The notes under the pieces: generated by a model
The model's input: the letters and a program-made list of their open reading frames with translations, nothing else
The model's database searches: none
Told to the model about the DNA's origin: nothing
Part shown: piece after piece, positions 41,182-50,016 of the stretch
How the letters are laid out: the number at the start of each line of letters is the position of its first letter
Numbering within the stretch: position 1 is the stretch's first letter
Origin: Gymnopus androsaceus JB14
Taxonomy: Eukaryota; Basidiomycota; Agaricomycetes; Agaricales; Omphalotaceae
Length of the DNA: 50,016 bases
NCBI GenBank assembly: GCA_009733575.1
Contig: ML769782.1
Coordinates: 6,110 to 56,125, forward strand
Direction of reading: 5' to 3'
Position numbers and translations under genes: made by a program

Positions 41182-42586
41182 ATGCCTTTCACTCATGTCA
41201 AGACAACCTCGGGAAAAATCAAATTTCATTATATCGTTAGCACCCCCAAGGCGAACAATGCAGAAAACATAGATCCAAGCCTTCCGGTGCTCCTTTGGTT
41301 TCATTCACTTGCATTTCCTCATGTATTTCATTGTAGGGATTCCGATGCTTTTCTCTAGTTTCTGTCCTGACGTCTTTCTTGATTCCATGTAGCTCAATTT
41401 GCAGACCCTCTACTTCGGAAGTTCAACCTCGTTGTATTCGATCTAAGGTCGCACGGGGAAACCGACGGAGACGACTTACCCGAAGGATACGGGATAAAAG
41501 ATGCAGCAGAAGATGTCATAGCTTTCATGGTATGTTGGCAGCATTCTCACAGTCTATCTATCACGAACATCCTTTCAGGATGCTCTGCGTCTCCCACCAT
41601 GTCATTTCGTAGCTATGGACTTGGGTAGTCCAATCGCTCTGCAAATAGCCATCTCCAATCCTCATCGCGTCTTATCATTATTTATCATGTCTCATACATG
41701 CTTGGAAGAAGTACGTCCTGCAATTTCTTTAATTATTCTTCGAAGATATTTACCGCGCCGAATCTAAGCCTCCAGAAGTACGCGAAGGTCATCAACAAGT
41801 GTACGACTTGTGGAGCGCCTCGTTCCCTAATCCAGAGGGATACGATGAGGAGCATATGATGGAAGCCGGTTATGGCTTCGCACAATTTATGTTCAGTAAC
41901 AACATGAACAATCTCGCACAAGCGTAAGTCGACCATCTTTCCACAGCAGTCTAAATCTTACGCAACTCTCGCCGCAGTATGTTTAACCTGACGTTCATTA
42001 TAGCACAAAAGCACTGGGGATATTACGGGCTGCACAATTACCGTGTCGCTACGCTTGAATTCTTATTTAACCGAAAAGCGCCAAGCATTGAGGATATATC
42101 ACGACTACGGTGTCCGGTAAAACTAATATGTGGTACCGACGATGTGGCATATCCTCAAAAATATACGGAAGATTTTTTCAAAGACTTGAAAGAGGCTGGA
42201 GTAAAAGCATCGTTGCATGTTATTCAAGGAGCCCCACATTTCGTCGGCGTGGATTATGCACCTCAGTAAATGAGAAATTTCCTATGTTGCAAACTGTGTG
42301 TTGATGCGTTCTATTTTGCAGAGTGGATCCAATTCTTCATGAGTTTATCATGCAGAACGATAACCGAAACCCACCTGCAGTCCCCGACCCGAGTATAATA
42401 TTATCTCCTTGGCATGAGGCTCTACAAGCAGTCGGATGGGATTCAGAGGGCGCCAACGATGACGATGATGATTCTGATGACTTTGTAGTTTCCTACGTGA
42501 GTGTCCAACGCAATGCGTCCCGGCATATTTAAGCTCATGATACATTTTGTGCTTTACAGCCATCATCTAATACATTACATATCTAG
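41182..42586 (+). CDS. Alpha/beta hydrolase with Asp nucleophile
   Basis: Exons 41182-41332, 41393-41529, 41579-41710, 41769-41923, 41978-42265, 42322-42496 and 42560-42586 all keep phase, giving 354 residues. The fold is recognisable: LPVLLWFHS near the N-terminus (oxyanion region), FNLVVFDLRSHGET, and a nucleophile elbow at CHFVAMDLGSPIAL, where the nucleophile position is Asp 110, not the usual Ser. The acid is in CGTDDVAYP (Asp 246/247) and the general base is His 279 in GAPHFVGVD. It matches a mushroom-expanded hydrolase family; there is no signal peptide, so it is probably cytosolic. An Asp nucleophile is the hallmark of epoxide hydrolases and dehalogenases, but the substrate cannot be predicted. 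An acidic run (DDDDDSDDF) near the C-terminus is unusual for an enzyme. The last exon encodes only eight residues. Confidence 0.85.
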
Positions 42587-44185
42587 ACGAACTTGTTCAA
42601 AACCTGTTGTACTGTATTTTACTTTAGAGGGAATACCAGGGAGGCTAAGTAGCCTTTTTGCGCCGGCGCCTTGAACCCAAGCACAGCAGTTTCAAAGACG
42701 TGATACGTAGCTGGGAAACACGGCGACAAGCTCGAAAATTCGGTATAGCGCAAACGCGGGCCGCTTTGAGCTTACTTGCATTGCGTTTCGTGTTGTATTC
42801 GATTTGAGATGAGATTTCCATTATCTTTGCCTGCACCAACTCCCTCGGATTCCTCAGAAACCCTCCTTCGTCTCCATCTCCGACATATAAGTACTCCTAC
42901 CTCGCCATCTCGGGAAACTCATCAGTATACTCTCCACTCTTGCATCAGGCCCAAATTTTGTCCCTCTATCATACACCAATTTAAATTCGACGTATCGCGC
43001 TCGACGGAGAAACTGCTACCTTCACTGGTCTAGGTGTATACGCCATATGGGCGCGCTGGAAGAGGATGTGGATGTACGATGAGAAGAAGAAGCCTTCCGA
43101 GGGATTTGATTAGAGTGAATATGTCTGATTGAGATATTTTACGAAGGTTGAGGATACGAAAATGCTATCCATCATGGAGATCATCGAAAAAAATCCCCAC
43201 CAATTCCTCTCCCCTCTTTCCGATACGGGATATAAAATACCCATCGCACCATTTCTTCAACGCAGAGTACAGCGACGGTGAAATGCGTCGCAGGCGGATT
43301 TATGGGTTTGATGGAAATGGGTTGCGTCGGCGGGTTGAGGTAGGATTGAGCGAGGGCTGCGCTGCCGTGCGAGGACTTTTGGAGAAGAAGAAGAGGAGGA
43401 GGGATTAGTGATGTCGAAATAACGATGACTGGCGAGATGTCGGAGCGCGAAGGGCTACGCGGACTCTGAACCACTAGGCTGATTTCAGCGACGAAGAAGG
43501 GTAAGTCACCAGGCGCATCTTCCGAGAGAGGCATGGACGCATGATTTGTTTATGGCTGGTAGGGGAAGTGTACCGTGAATGATAGAGATATTTACGCCAG
43601 CTTTTCTAGGATGAATTCCGAGCTATTATCTGCAGCTGGTGCTGAAAAGACACAAGGTTGATCTAAACCGCCTTCAACCCGGGTCCAGCTCCAGCTGTTC
43701 GCGTTCGGCGCACTGGGAACGAGGCTTTCCAAGGATTGAACGAATTCTTCCTGGAGCGAGCGGATCCAGGATTCGCGTCTGTTTACTTCCGTGTAGGCCA
43801 GTAGTACTCTTGAAAAAGTTCATAGGCGCCGCAAGGCGTCAAAGGCATTGTTACCGGTAGCTAACGAACTTAATTAGTATGATCTCTGATTCGTTGCTGT
43901 GTTGAATGTTCATATTCTCATGCCTTCCCGTTCCCTTGTTCCTTCTTTCCCTCTTCTTTCTTCTTTCGTTCTCGGTTTTCTTTTCACGTACGTCGACGTC
44001 GACGTCTGTTTCGTCGCTCTTTGTTCTTTTGGGAATCTGCTGCTGCCTTGAAGCTAGTTCAGCCAGCTGGTCTTTTTACTTTTTATTATCATCGAGTCTA
44101 GGACTCTGTTATTATTTCCTCGATCTCAACTTGAAGTTGTGGCTGTTTAGAAGAGGGGAACCATTGGAAAAGGATCTGTTTGAAA
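42587..44185. other. Intergenic with possible coding remnants
   Basis: No confident gene. Two plus-strand fragments look protein-like: about 43005-43112 ([20 protein letters not shown] ... EGFD, then stop) and about 43274-43340 (ATVKCVAGGFMGLMEMGCVG, Gly-rich and hydrophobic, then stop); neither has a workable start. From 43925 to 43986 the DNA is a long pyrimidine tract, probably the transcription-start region of the gene at 44186. A 16-bp perfect palindrome ACGTCGACGTCGACGT is at 43990-44005. Confidence 0.35.
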
Positions 44186-46309
44186 ATGAGTGCGTATATA
44201 TCCATTCCTTCTCTTGCATCTTGCTAACGTTTTGTGGCAGGCGCAAGTTCAACTTCAGTATCATTATCGGCCATCCTAGCCGCCGCCACCGGTGCCACGG
44301 ACACCGGTGCAAACTCTGTAGAAGGCGGGATCGAAGCTGCAGTCGACACTAGCGCAACTGCCAAGGTATCTACAGTCATCGCTACAACTGCTGCTGTTAA
44401 CAATGCAGCGGTAACGACTGCGACGGACTCGAGCTCTTCCGATTCCTCTACCAGCACAGACAGTAGTACCGCTTCTGCCAAGGTTGCCAGCACAACGAGC
44501 AGTAGCAGCAGCAGTACTGCGACCACAGCCGAGACTACATCGACTTCGACCACTAGCTCTTCCTCCTCGACATCTGACAAGGGTACGTCGACAAGTGCAT
44601 CGACTACTTCAGCCTCTTCGCAAACCTCCAGTGCATCTACCTCTGCCACCTCTGGTTCGAGCTCTGCGTCTAAATCGACGACGATTACCTCTGCTGCTCA
44701 AAGTACAGCTACAGCTGACCCGAAAGCGCTTGCAACATCGGCTTCTCTTCAATTGACATCCTTCACTACCACTGCAGCCAACGGGCAACCCACGACGGTT
44801 TATACGTCTGTATACGCGTCAGCCACGGCAACAGCAGAACGTTCAACCACTACATCCCCTGCCGGAGCGTAAGTGTCTTTCGATTCGTTCTACGTTTTCA
44901 ACCCCTTCATTTATGTTGGAGGGTGTTTCGTTCGTTCGGTTGCCTCGAGGAGATGCGCATTGGCAGCATCACATCGGTGCTGTTCTTCATCATTCTATCA
45001 TTTTGACCTATTCTTGCCGCTTATTTTCTTCTTTCTGCTTTGCTCTGTTCGGACTGCCTTACGGGATCTAGTACATGGTGGTTGCAGCTGGCACGGATCG
45101 GTTGACTGATGGAAGCATGTCAAGTTTTCACCTGTTTCTAGTTGGTGACATCGGATGGGCATCATGCTTTGTTTTGACCTTCCGATTCACGGCTCGAGTC
45201 GTGGATCTTTTTGTGGTCATTAGACGTTGCAACTCTGGTTGCATGGAGGGGGTGGAATACTTCCAAATTTGCTTGCTTTGCGTTTCGTTAATTTCGTCCA
45301 TTCCGATTGCTTACTTCCCCATTTTCACAGTTTCTTCCAAAACAAAGCCGCTGTTGGAGGTGTCTTCGGAGCCGTCGGCCTCATCTCCCTTATCCTCCTC
45401 CTCGCCATCGTTCTCAAGATCGTCCGATACCGCTCCAATCGCAAATTCGAACGAGAGCTCAACGAACAAGTAGACAACGAAGTTCGGAGTGGGACACCCA
45501 TTTTCGGATTTGGCAAGGAAGATGATGGAATGAGCGTGCGAGGTATTGGTATGGGTGCTGGAGGTATGTTGGACCCGGAGAAGGCCTATGCTGGTGTAGG
45601 ATCCTACGCAAACGGTAACACGGCTGCGTATGCTGCCTACGGCGATAGAGCACCCCAGGCTGCTCTCCAACAAGCGTATTACTCGCCCAACGCCCCTGGT
45701 GGTGCTCCTCGTCGTTATCCTTCCCAAGGTCATTCCCGCACGGGATCCCTGGGCTCCAATCGTTCGTATGGATCACTCGGCGGGACTCCAATGAACGCCT
45801 TCGCTCCTGCTACGTTCGCTGCTCCTCCAGGAACATACGCTAATAGCAATCCCAACTACAACAACTACAACTACGGTGAATACCGCCCTGCTACTGCTTC
45901 TCCTGTGGCTCCCGCCAACTACGGGGAATACCGCGGTCCTTCCCCTGCTCCTTCCACGCAGTCCTACCAAAGCTATGGAGCGAGACCTGGTACTCCGAAT
46001 TCTTTGACTCCCGGTGGCGCTGGACGTGCGTCACCTGTTTCCGGAGTCGCTCTCCCGAGAGGTGTGTATGATCCTCGTACGCCATCTCCTGCTGGTGTTA
46101 TTGGCTCCGGCATCGGTATTGGCGTTCGACCAGATTTACCTGTTGTTCCTGTTGGTGGCCCACGGCGAGGGTCAAGAGACTACGTCCCTAGTGGACTCGG
46201 TCGTCAACCAACTCAAACGCTCGGTCTTCCTGCTAGCAATCTTATGAGGGGTAATAGCGTTAACAGCATAAAAGCGCCATTGCCCAATCCTTTTGATCAG
46301 AGGGATTAA
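44186..46309 (+). CDS. Ser/Thr-rich single-pass membrane protein (wall-sensor-like)
   Basis: Exons 44186-44189, 44241-44868 and 45331-46309, giving 536 residues. The first coding exon is only ATGA, split by a GTGCGT...GGCAG intron. Residues 1-210 are a mucin-like Ser/Thr/Ala region expected to be heavily O-mannosylated and to project into the cell wall. One transmembrane helix follows (GVFGAVGLISLILLLAIVLK, about 219-238), then basic residues (RYRSNRKFERE) and a long cytosolic tail rich in Pro, Gly, Tyr and Asn (repeats of YGEYR, SYGSLGG, PRTPSP) that ends PNPFDQRD, with an NPF motif of the type bound by EH-domain endocytic proteins. The layout resembles fungal Wsc/Mid2-type sensors, but there is no WSC or other named domain and no clear N-terminal signal peptide. 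The 462-nt second intron is unusually long here. Confidence 0.75.
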
Positions 46310-47103
46310 TGTGGAGGGATTTGAATGGATACCCCTAAGGCATACCTTGGGCTTTCGGTGGTACGTACATAGAGTTTGCTTGAACATTCAGACTGGATTT
46401 CGGTGTGCATATTGGATTGGGACTTTTGCTTCTTGATGTCATGGTACATGATACTTGCTTTCCGCTATCTGTGCTATCATATTTACACTGTTCGCATGCG
46501 CCTGCGTGCTTGTCATTTTTGCATGTACATTCTACGTTTTTCTATGGTTTACTTATTACTACGAGATGAAGACTACTTGTACAGCAGATGAGATACCGGA
46601 AATATGCAGGGATTGAACGTGGTTTTGACGAACAGAAGGTGCTCGGAAGGGCTCACCGATTGGTATCAGTTGAACGCTCTGGGTTGCCCGAGAGTTGTAT
46701 ACAGGGCAATCGAAGATAGCATTGCATATTCATTGCGCTCACGATCGATGATGATAATCATTATCAAGACAGCCGGGCGATGTATTGGTCTTCAACTCCC
46801 AGTCTATAGCTTGGAATTGGCAGAGCTGTTTCTAAACTCGCCAAACGTCCAAGTGATACACCATTGATCCTAGGACAAAATGAATGAAATAAACTGGATA
46901 GTGAGGATATACAACTCACTGGGAGTCTTCCGTCCGTGCACCAGTTATTTCGTAAGCCTTCTCCCAATCTTCCATCGACAGGTTCTCGATAACGGGTAAA
47001 ATAGGACTATTGTCCTTATGTCACATATGGTCATATTGCAACCACAGCCATAAGAGCCGACCATGTGCTCATTCTTCTTTGTACGTACATGAGGCTGCTG
47101 TGA
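46310..47103. other. Intergenic, no gene seen
   Basis: The 3' flank of the membrane-protein gene. No recognisable coding sequence, repeat or RNA gene. Confidence 0.4.
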
Positions 47104-47637
47104 ATGAACCAAGACTCTTCTTCTTTCCAGGACCACCACCATCGCCCTCACACGCTTTTACCCACCTTTTGCCCTTTAACAGGCAAAGCTCGCGATAAAA
47201 TGTGGCCCTTCGACTCTGAGGCAGCAACTCCCCTTCCTTCGCTAACTCCTCCTCCTCGCGTGAACCAAGTCCTCCAAATTCCCACCGATGGGTCTGCACC
47301 ACATATCCTCCCTTTACGTGCTTCACCCACTGAATATATGTGGTTCTGGTACCTTAAGGGGGGCGAGCAATCAGGAATTGATGCTGGGCTGGCTGATTGG
47401 AAGGAAAAGAATTGGTTTTGGGACTCAAAGGTTGCAAAAGATCGTAGTAGATTGGCTCTTCCTGACGTGCGCTCATTCTGGGAGCCAATGGGTCACCGAC
47501 TATACGACTATGGTTCTATCACTTTAGATAGATCCCAATACCCTCGTAGTCCATCATGCCACGGGACATACATTAACCCTGCTATACATGCTCATGCAAA
47601 ACTTAATAAAAAAGTTCGGCCATTCCAAATATCTTAA
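47104..47637 (+). CDS. Unrecognised Trp-rich hypothetical protein
   Basis: I do not recognise it. The frame is open for 177 codons from 47104; an internal ATG at 47200 (MWPFDSEAATPLPSLTPPP) gives a more natural start and 145 residues. From there the sequence is strongly protein-like: Pro-rich opening, then WFWYLKGGEQSGIDAGLADW, KEKNWFWDSKVAKDRSRLAL and SFWEPMGHRLYDYGSITLD, rich in Trp and Tyr with no membrane segment. It lacks introns, unlike its neighbours. It could be a complete small protein or a fragment of a larger one truncated at the stop TAA. Confidence 0.5.
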   Translation: MNQDSSSFQDHHHRPHTLLPTFCPLTGKARDKMWPFDSEAATPLPSLTPPPRVNQVLQIPTDGSAPHILPLRASPTEYMWFWYLKGGEQSGIDAGLADWKEKNWFWDSKVAKDRSRLALPDVRSFWEPMGHRLYDYGSITLDRSQYPRSPSCHGTYINPAIHAHAKLNKKVRPFQIS

Positions 47638-48189
47638 ATAGGAGCTATGATCTGCAGAACCATGGAGCATTTAAATTTTTTGAATATTAATGAACGGATC
47701 ATGAGCTGGACGTCGACATCGCCAACGATGATAACAGTTCCCACAGTCAATCAGACTATGTTTGACATAATTATACAAGCTCAGTGATGCAATGAGAACA
47801 ATATCCAGGCTACTATTAGATGGCTCTGCCGAATGGTCATTAGGACCGTTTCCTCTCTGTAGGTGGCAGTTTTGATGATTCACACAAGGTCACTTATACC
47901 AAATGGAGGAATCAAGCGCAATCTAGGTGAATAAATGTTAACATGCGGCCTTTTCCCACGTTTTTGCGATGACCCGTATTGGGTGAAGGAGAGAGGGTGG
48001 CACCCATGTTGTATAGTGAAAAATGATCGTATGATGTGGATGAGGATTACTCTCTTCTATACTACTAAACGCAAAAATGGCATCTTTTATTTCATAAATC
48101 TGACCACCTGGGAGGGTAGTATACCCTCCCAGGAGTCCCCAAAATTAATTTGAGCCAATATAATTGATTGGATTTTGCGCTAGACGTGG
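47638..48189. other. Intergenic, left flank of the satellite array
   Basis: AT-rich sequence with no gene; the perfect hairpin at 48107-48133 is listed separately. Confidence 0.4.
48107..48133. repeat. Perfect 12-bp inverted repeat (hairpin)
   Basis: CCTGGGAGGGTA, a three-base spacer GTA, then TACCCTCCCAGG. It could be a hairpin in RNA or DNA, or a decayed inverted-repeat element. No T-run follows as in a bacterial terminator, and none would be expected in a fungus. Confidence 0.85.
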
Positions 48190-49286
48190 TTCAAAAACTT
48201 TTAAGCGCTGGTAATATTTTAGCGCCGGTAACTTCCCATGGGAAGTTTTAAGTACTGGGAAAATTTTTAGCGCAGGTAACTTACCTCTGAGAGGCTCATC
48301 TGAGCCAGTATTTTACTTGTATCAAGTATCTTTACCATCACCAAACATAAATAAGTTTATACTTCACACTACGGTTGGTTAACGTGAAAAGTTTTATGTG
48401 CTGGGAAGTTTTTAGCGCCGGTAACTTCCCATGGGAGGTTTTAAGCGCTGGGAAATTTCTAGTATAGGTAACTTACCTCAGAGAGGCTCATCCGAGCCAG
48501 TGTTTTACTTGTATCAAGTATCTTTACCATCACCAAACATAAATAAGTTTATACTTCACACTACGGTTGGTTAACGTGAAAAGTTTTATGTACTGGGGAG
48601 TTTTTAGCGCTGGTAACTTCCCATGGGATATTTTAAGCACTGGGAATTTTTTAAATCACCTCAGAGACGAAACATCCAAGAAAATAAATCATATAACAAG
48701 AAAAACATATTTCTGAAAACTCACCAAACATAAATAAGTTTATACTTCACACTACGGTTGGTTAACGTGAAAAGTTTTATGTGCTGGGAAGTTTTTAGCG
48801 CCGGTAACTTCCCATGGGAGGTTTTAAGCGCTGGGAAATTTCTAGTATAGGTAACTTACCTCAGAGAGGCTCATCCGAGCCAGTGTTTTACTTGTATCAA
48901 GTATGTTCACCATCAATCAAACGTAAATAAGTTATATAGTTGGTTAACGTGAAAAGTTTTATGTGCTGGGAAGTTTTTAGCGCCGGTAACTTCCCATGGG
49001 AAGTCATAAGTACTGGAAAATTTTTAGCACAGGTAACTTACCTCACAGAGACTCATCAGAGCCAGTGTTTTACTTGTATCAAGTACGTTTACCATCATAA
49101 AACATAAATAAGTTATTTACTTCACACTATAGTTAGTTAACGTGAAAACTTTTATGTACTGGGGAGTTTTTAGCGCTGGTAACTTCCCATGGGATATTTT
49201 AAGCGCTGGGAATTTTTTAAATCACCTCAGAGACGAAACATCCAAGAAAATAAATCATATAACAAGAAAAACATATTTCTGAAAAC
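48190..49286. repeat. Tandem ~190-bp satellite array
   Basis: A unit marked by GTGAAAAGTTTTATGT recurs at about 48384, 48576, 48767, 48949 and 49142 (spacings 192, 191, 182 and 193 bases); sequence before 48384 is a further diverged unit, so there are about five and a half units. Each contains TTTTTAGCGCxGGTAACTTCCCATGGGA, including at 48230-48247 the perfect palindrome AACTTCCCATGGGAAGTT, then GGTAACTTACCTC, GAGGCTCATC and TTTTACTTGTATCAAGTA. Some units are nearly identical to non-adjacent units (for example about 48400-48520 and 48780-48900, or 48640-48720 and 49205-49286), indicating recent higher-order duplication. Confidence 0.9.
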
Positions 49287-49292
49287 ATATAT

Positions 49293-49803
49293 CTAGTAGT
49301 CCATTGACCCCCGCTCCAACCCCTCAAGAAGTCCATTCACAATCCCACCCTTTGCGTCTGGGCCAAGCATAAATATTCCGCACTGCCCTGGTTGAACTTC
49401 ATTCAGAATATACCGGTATCTATGATTGCGGTTATCCCCATCTCGGTCATCCCAAATAATCCCAACATCCAGGCGTACAAAGACCCTCATGGAGCAAGCT
49501 CCATGAGTCTTGTTATTGGCTTGGAACACTGTATGTTCAATACGAACCAATCTCTCGTAGACCTTAGCAGTGAACGCAAGTAGATCTCTTGTACCCGCAT
49601 TATCAAGAGTCGATTCACGAGCATACCAAGTCTGTTTTGGATTGCGATGCTCAGTGAACTGGGGTGCGCCAACTGGGTACGACCTAAATACCAAGCTTAA
49701 CGAATGGGGAATCAAAACAAAAAATATTGTACTGACATTGTAGCTCCAGTCCATTTTTCCATGTCTTCAAGCTTGTTTAATCGATTGAAAGGGTCCTCAT
49801 AGA
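49293..49803 (-). CDS. 3' end of an unrecognised gene
   Basis: The last two exons of a minus-strand gene that continues off the window: 49803-49737 (after a GCAG acceptor; reads VYEDPFNRLNKLEDMEKWTG) and 49683-49293, joined by a 53-nt GTCAGT...TTTAG intron with phase kept. The C-terminal about 150 residues read SYPVGAPQFTEHRNPKQTWY, KVYERLVRIEHTVF, MRVFVRLDVGIIWDDRDGD, YRYILNEVQPGQCGIFML, and end RGSMDY. The pattern RxDVGxxWD...YxxNEVxxGxC is one I associate with large uncharacterised mushroom proteins. No function can be given. The satellite array starts only a few bases beyond the stop codon. Confidence 0.6.
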
Positions 49804-49858
49804 CTGCAGTGGGGGTTAGGGGGGTTAATGGATCATCCTAGGGATGGACTAGGGATTG

Positions 49859-50016
49859 AAACCCTAGGGTAGGGTAGGGTAGGGTAGGGCAGGGTAGGGT
49901 AGGGTAGGGAGGGTAGAGCAAAGTAGGGCAGGGCAGGATAGGGCAGGGTACAATAGGGTATGGTAGGGTATGGTAGAATAGAGTATAGTGAGGTAGGGTA
50001 CAGTAGGGCAAGGCAG
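49859..50016. repeat. Degenerate (TAGGG)n pentanucleotide repeat
   Basis: Nearly perfect AGGGT pentamers at 49863-49910 that decay rightwards into TAGGGC, TAGGGTATGG and related variants until the window edge. The preceding bases (GGGGGTTAGGGGGGTTAA, 49810-49827) also resemble telomeric repeats. The G-rich strand is the plus strand and could form G-quadruplexes. It lies in what appears to be an intron of the minus-strand gene. Confidence 0.85.

Noticed and set aside
42776..43112. Small protein ending GLGVYAIWARWKRMWMYDE
   Set aside because: The frame is closed by a TAA just upstream and no acceptor site is available to start an exon there.
44224..44649. 141-codon minus-strand Val/Glu/Ala-rich frame
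   Set aside because: It is the reverse complement of the Ser/Thr/Ala-rich ectodomain, which always yields an open antisense frame.
48190..49286. CRISPR array
   Set aside because: Repeats are about 190 bp and contiguous without unique spacers, and the genome is eukaryotic.
49859..50016. Chromosome end (telomere)
   Set aside because: The unit is a degenerate pentamer TAGGG, not a uniform TTAGGG, and it appears intronic; the window edge prevents a firm conclusion.

Overview
The window looks like nuclear DNA of a mushroom-forming basidiomycete (Agaricomycetes). The basis is inference from gene content and architecture: a laccase split into 16 exons, dense 45-75 nt GT-AG introns in nearly every gene, a Kre2/Ktr-type mannosyltransferase, Asp-nucleophile hydrolase and MYND proteins of types common in mushrooms, and a fungal LINE. 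Because of the introns, most genes had to be assembled by hand from splice signals and reading phase. Exon lists are therefore models, but for the laccase, ice-binding-like, GT15, alpha/beta-hydrolase and 27.9 kb secreted-protein genes every junction keeps phase and the domain motifs read through.

Layout. 0-8.8 kb is mostly gene-poor: one small ORF (2.4 kb), a decayed membrane-protein relic (3.6-3.9 kb) and a two-exon secreted acidic/Ser-rich protein (4.3-4.9 kb). 8.8-9.7 kb holds a two-finger GATA factor (+). 10.3-12.7 kb is a laccase (-) with a TATA box. 14.2-16.1 kb is a secreted protein with two tandem DUF3494 ice-binding-like domains (-). 17.2-19.6 kb is a Ser-rich protein with an N-terminal membrane anchor (+) and a probable frame break. 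20.4-22.4 kb is a MYND zinc-finger protein (+), then a GT15 mannosyltransferase (22.97-24.87 kb, +), then a decayed MYND paralogue in inverted orientation (25.5-26.1 kb, -). 27.9-29.1 kb is a secreted protein (+). 29.7-30.4 kb is a clear cyclase/kynurenine-formamidase-like pseudogene.

31.64-39.91 kb is an apparently full-length LINE on the minus strand: two intact ORFs (515 and 1856 aa), a 28-nt poly(A) (seen as poly(T)) and a 17-bp target-site duplication. A 5'-truncated relative lies just outside it at 31.4 kb. To the right are an alpha/beta hydrolase with an aspartate nucleophile (41.2-42.6 kb, +), a Ser/Thr-rich single-pass membrane protein resembling wall sensors (44.2-46.3 kb, +), an unrecognised Trp-rich ORF (47.1-47.6 kb, +), a ~190-bp satellite array (48.2-49.3 kb) and the 3' end of an unrecognised gene (-) whose upstream intron is packed with a degenerate TAGGG repeat at the window edge.

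The genes do not form an evident cluster or pathway; neighbours appear functionally unrelated. The most unusual signals are the internally duplicated ice-binding-like gene, two unrelated genes each with an 8-nt microexon flanked by mutually similar introns, and the young LINE beside a related truncated copy.
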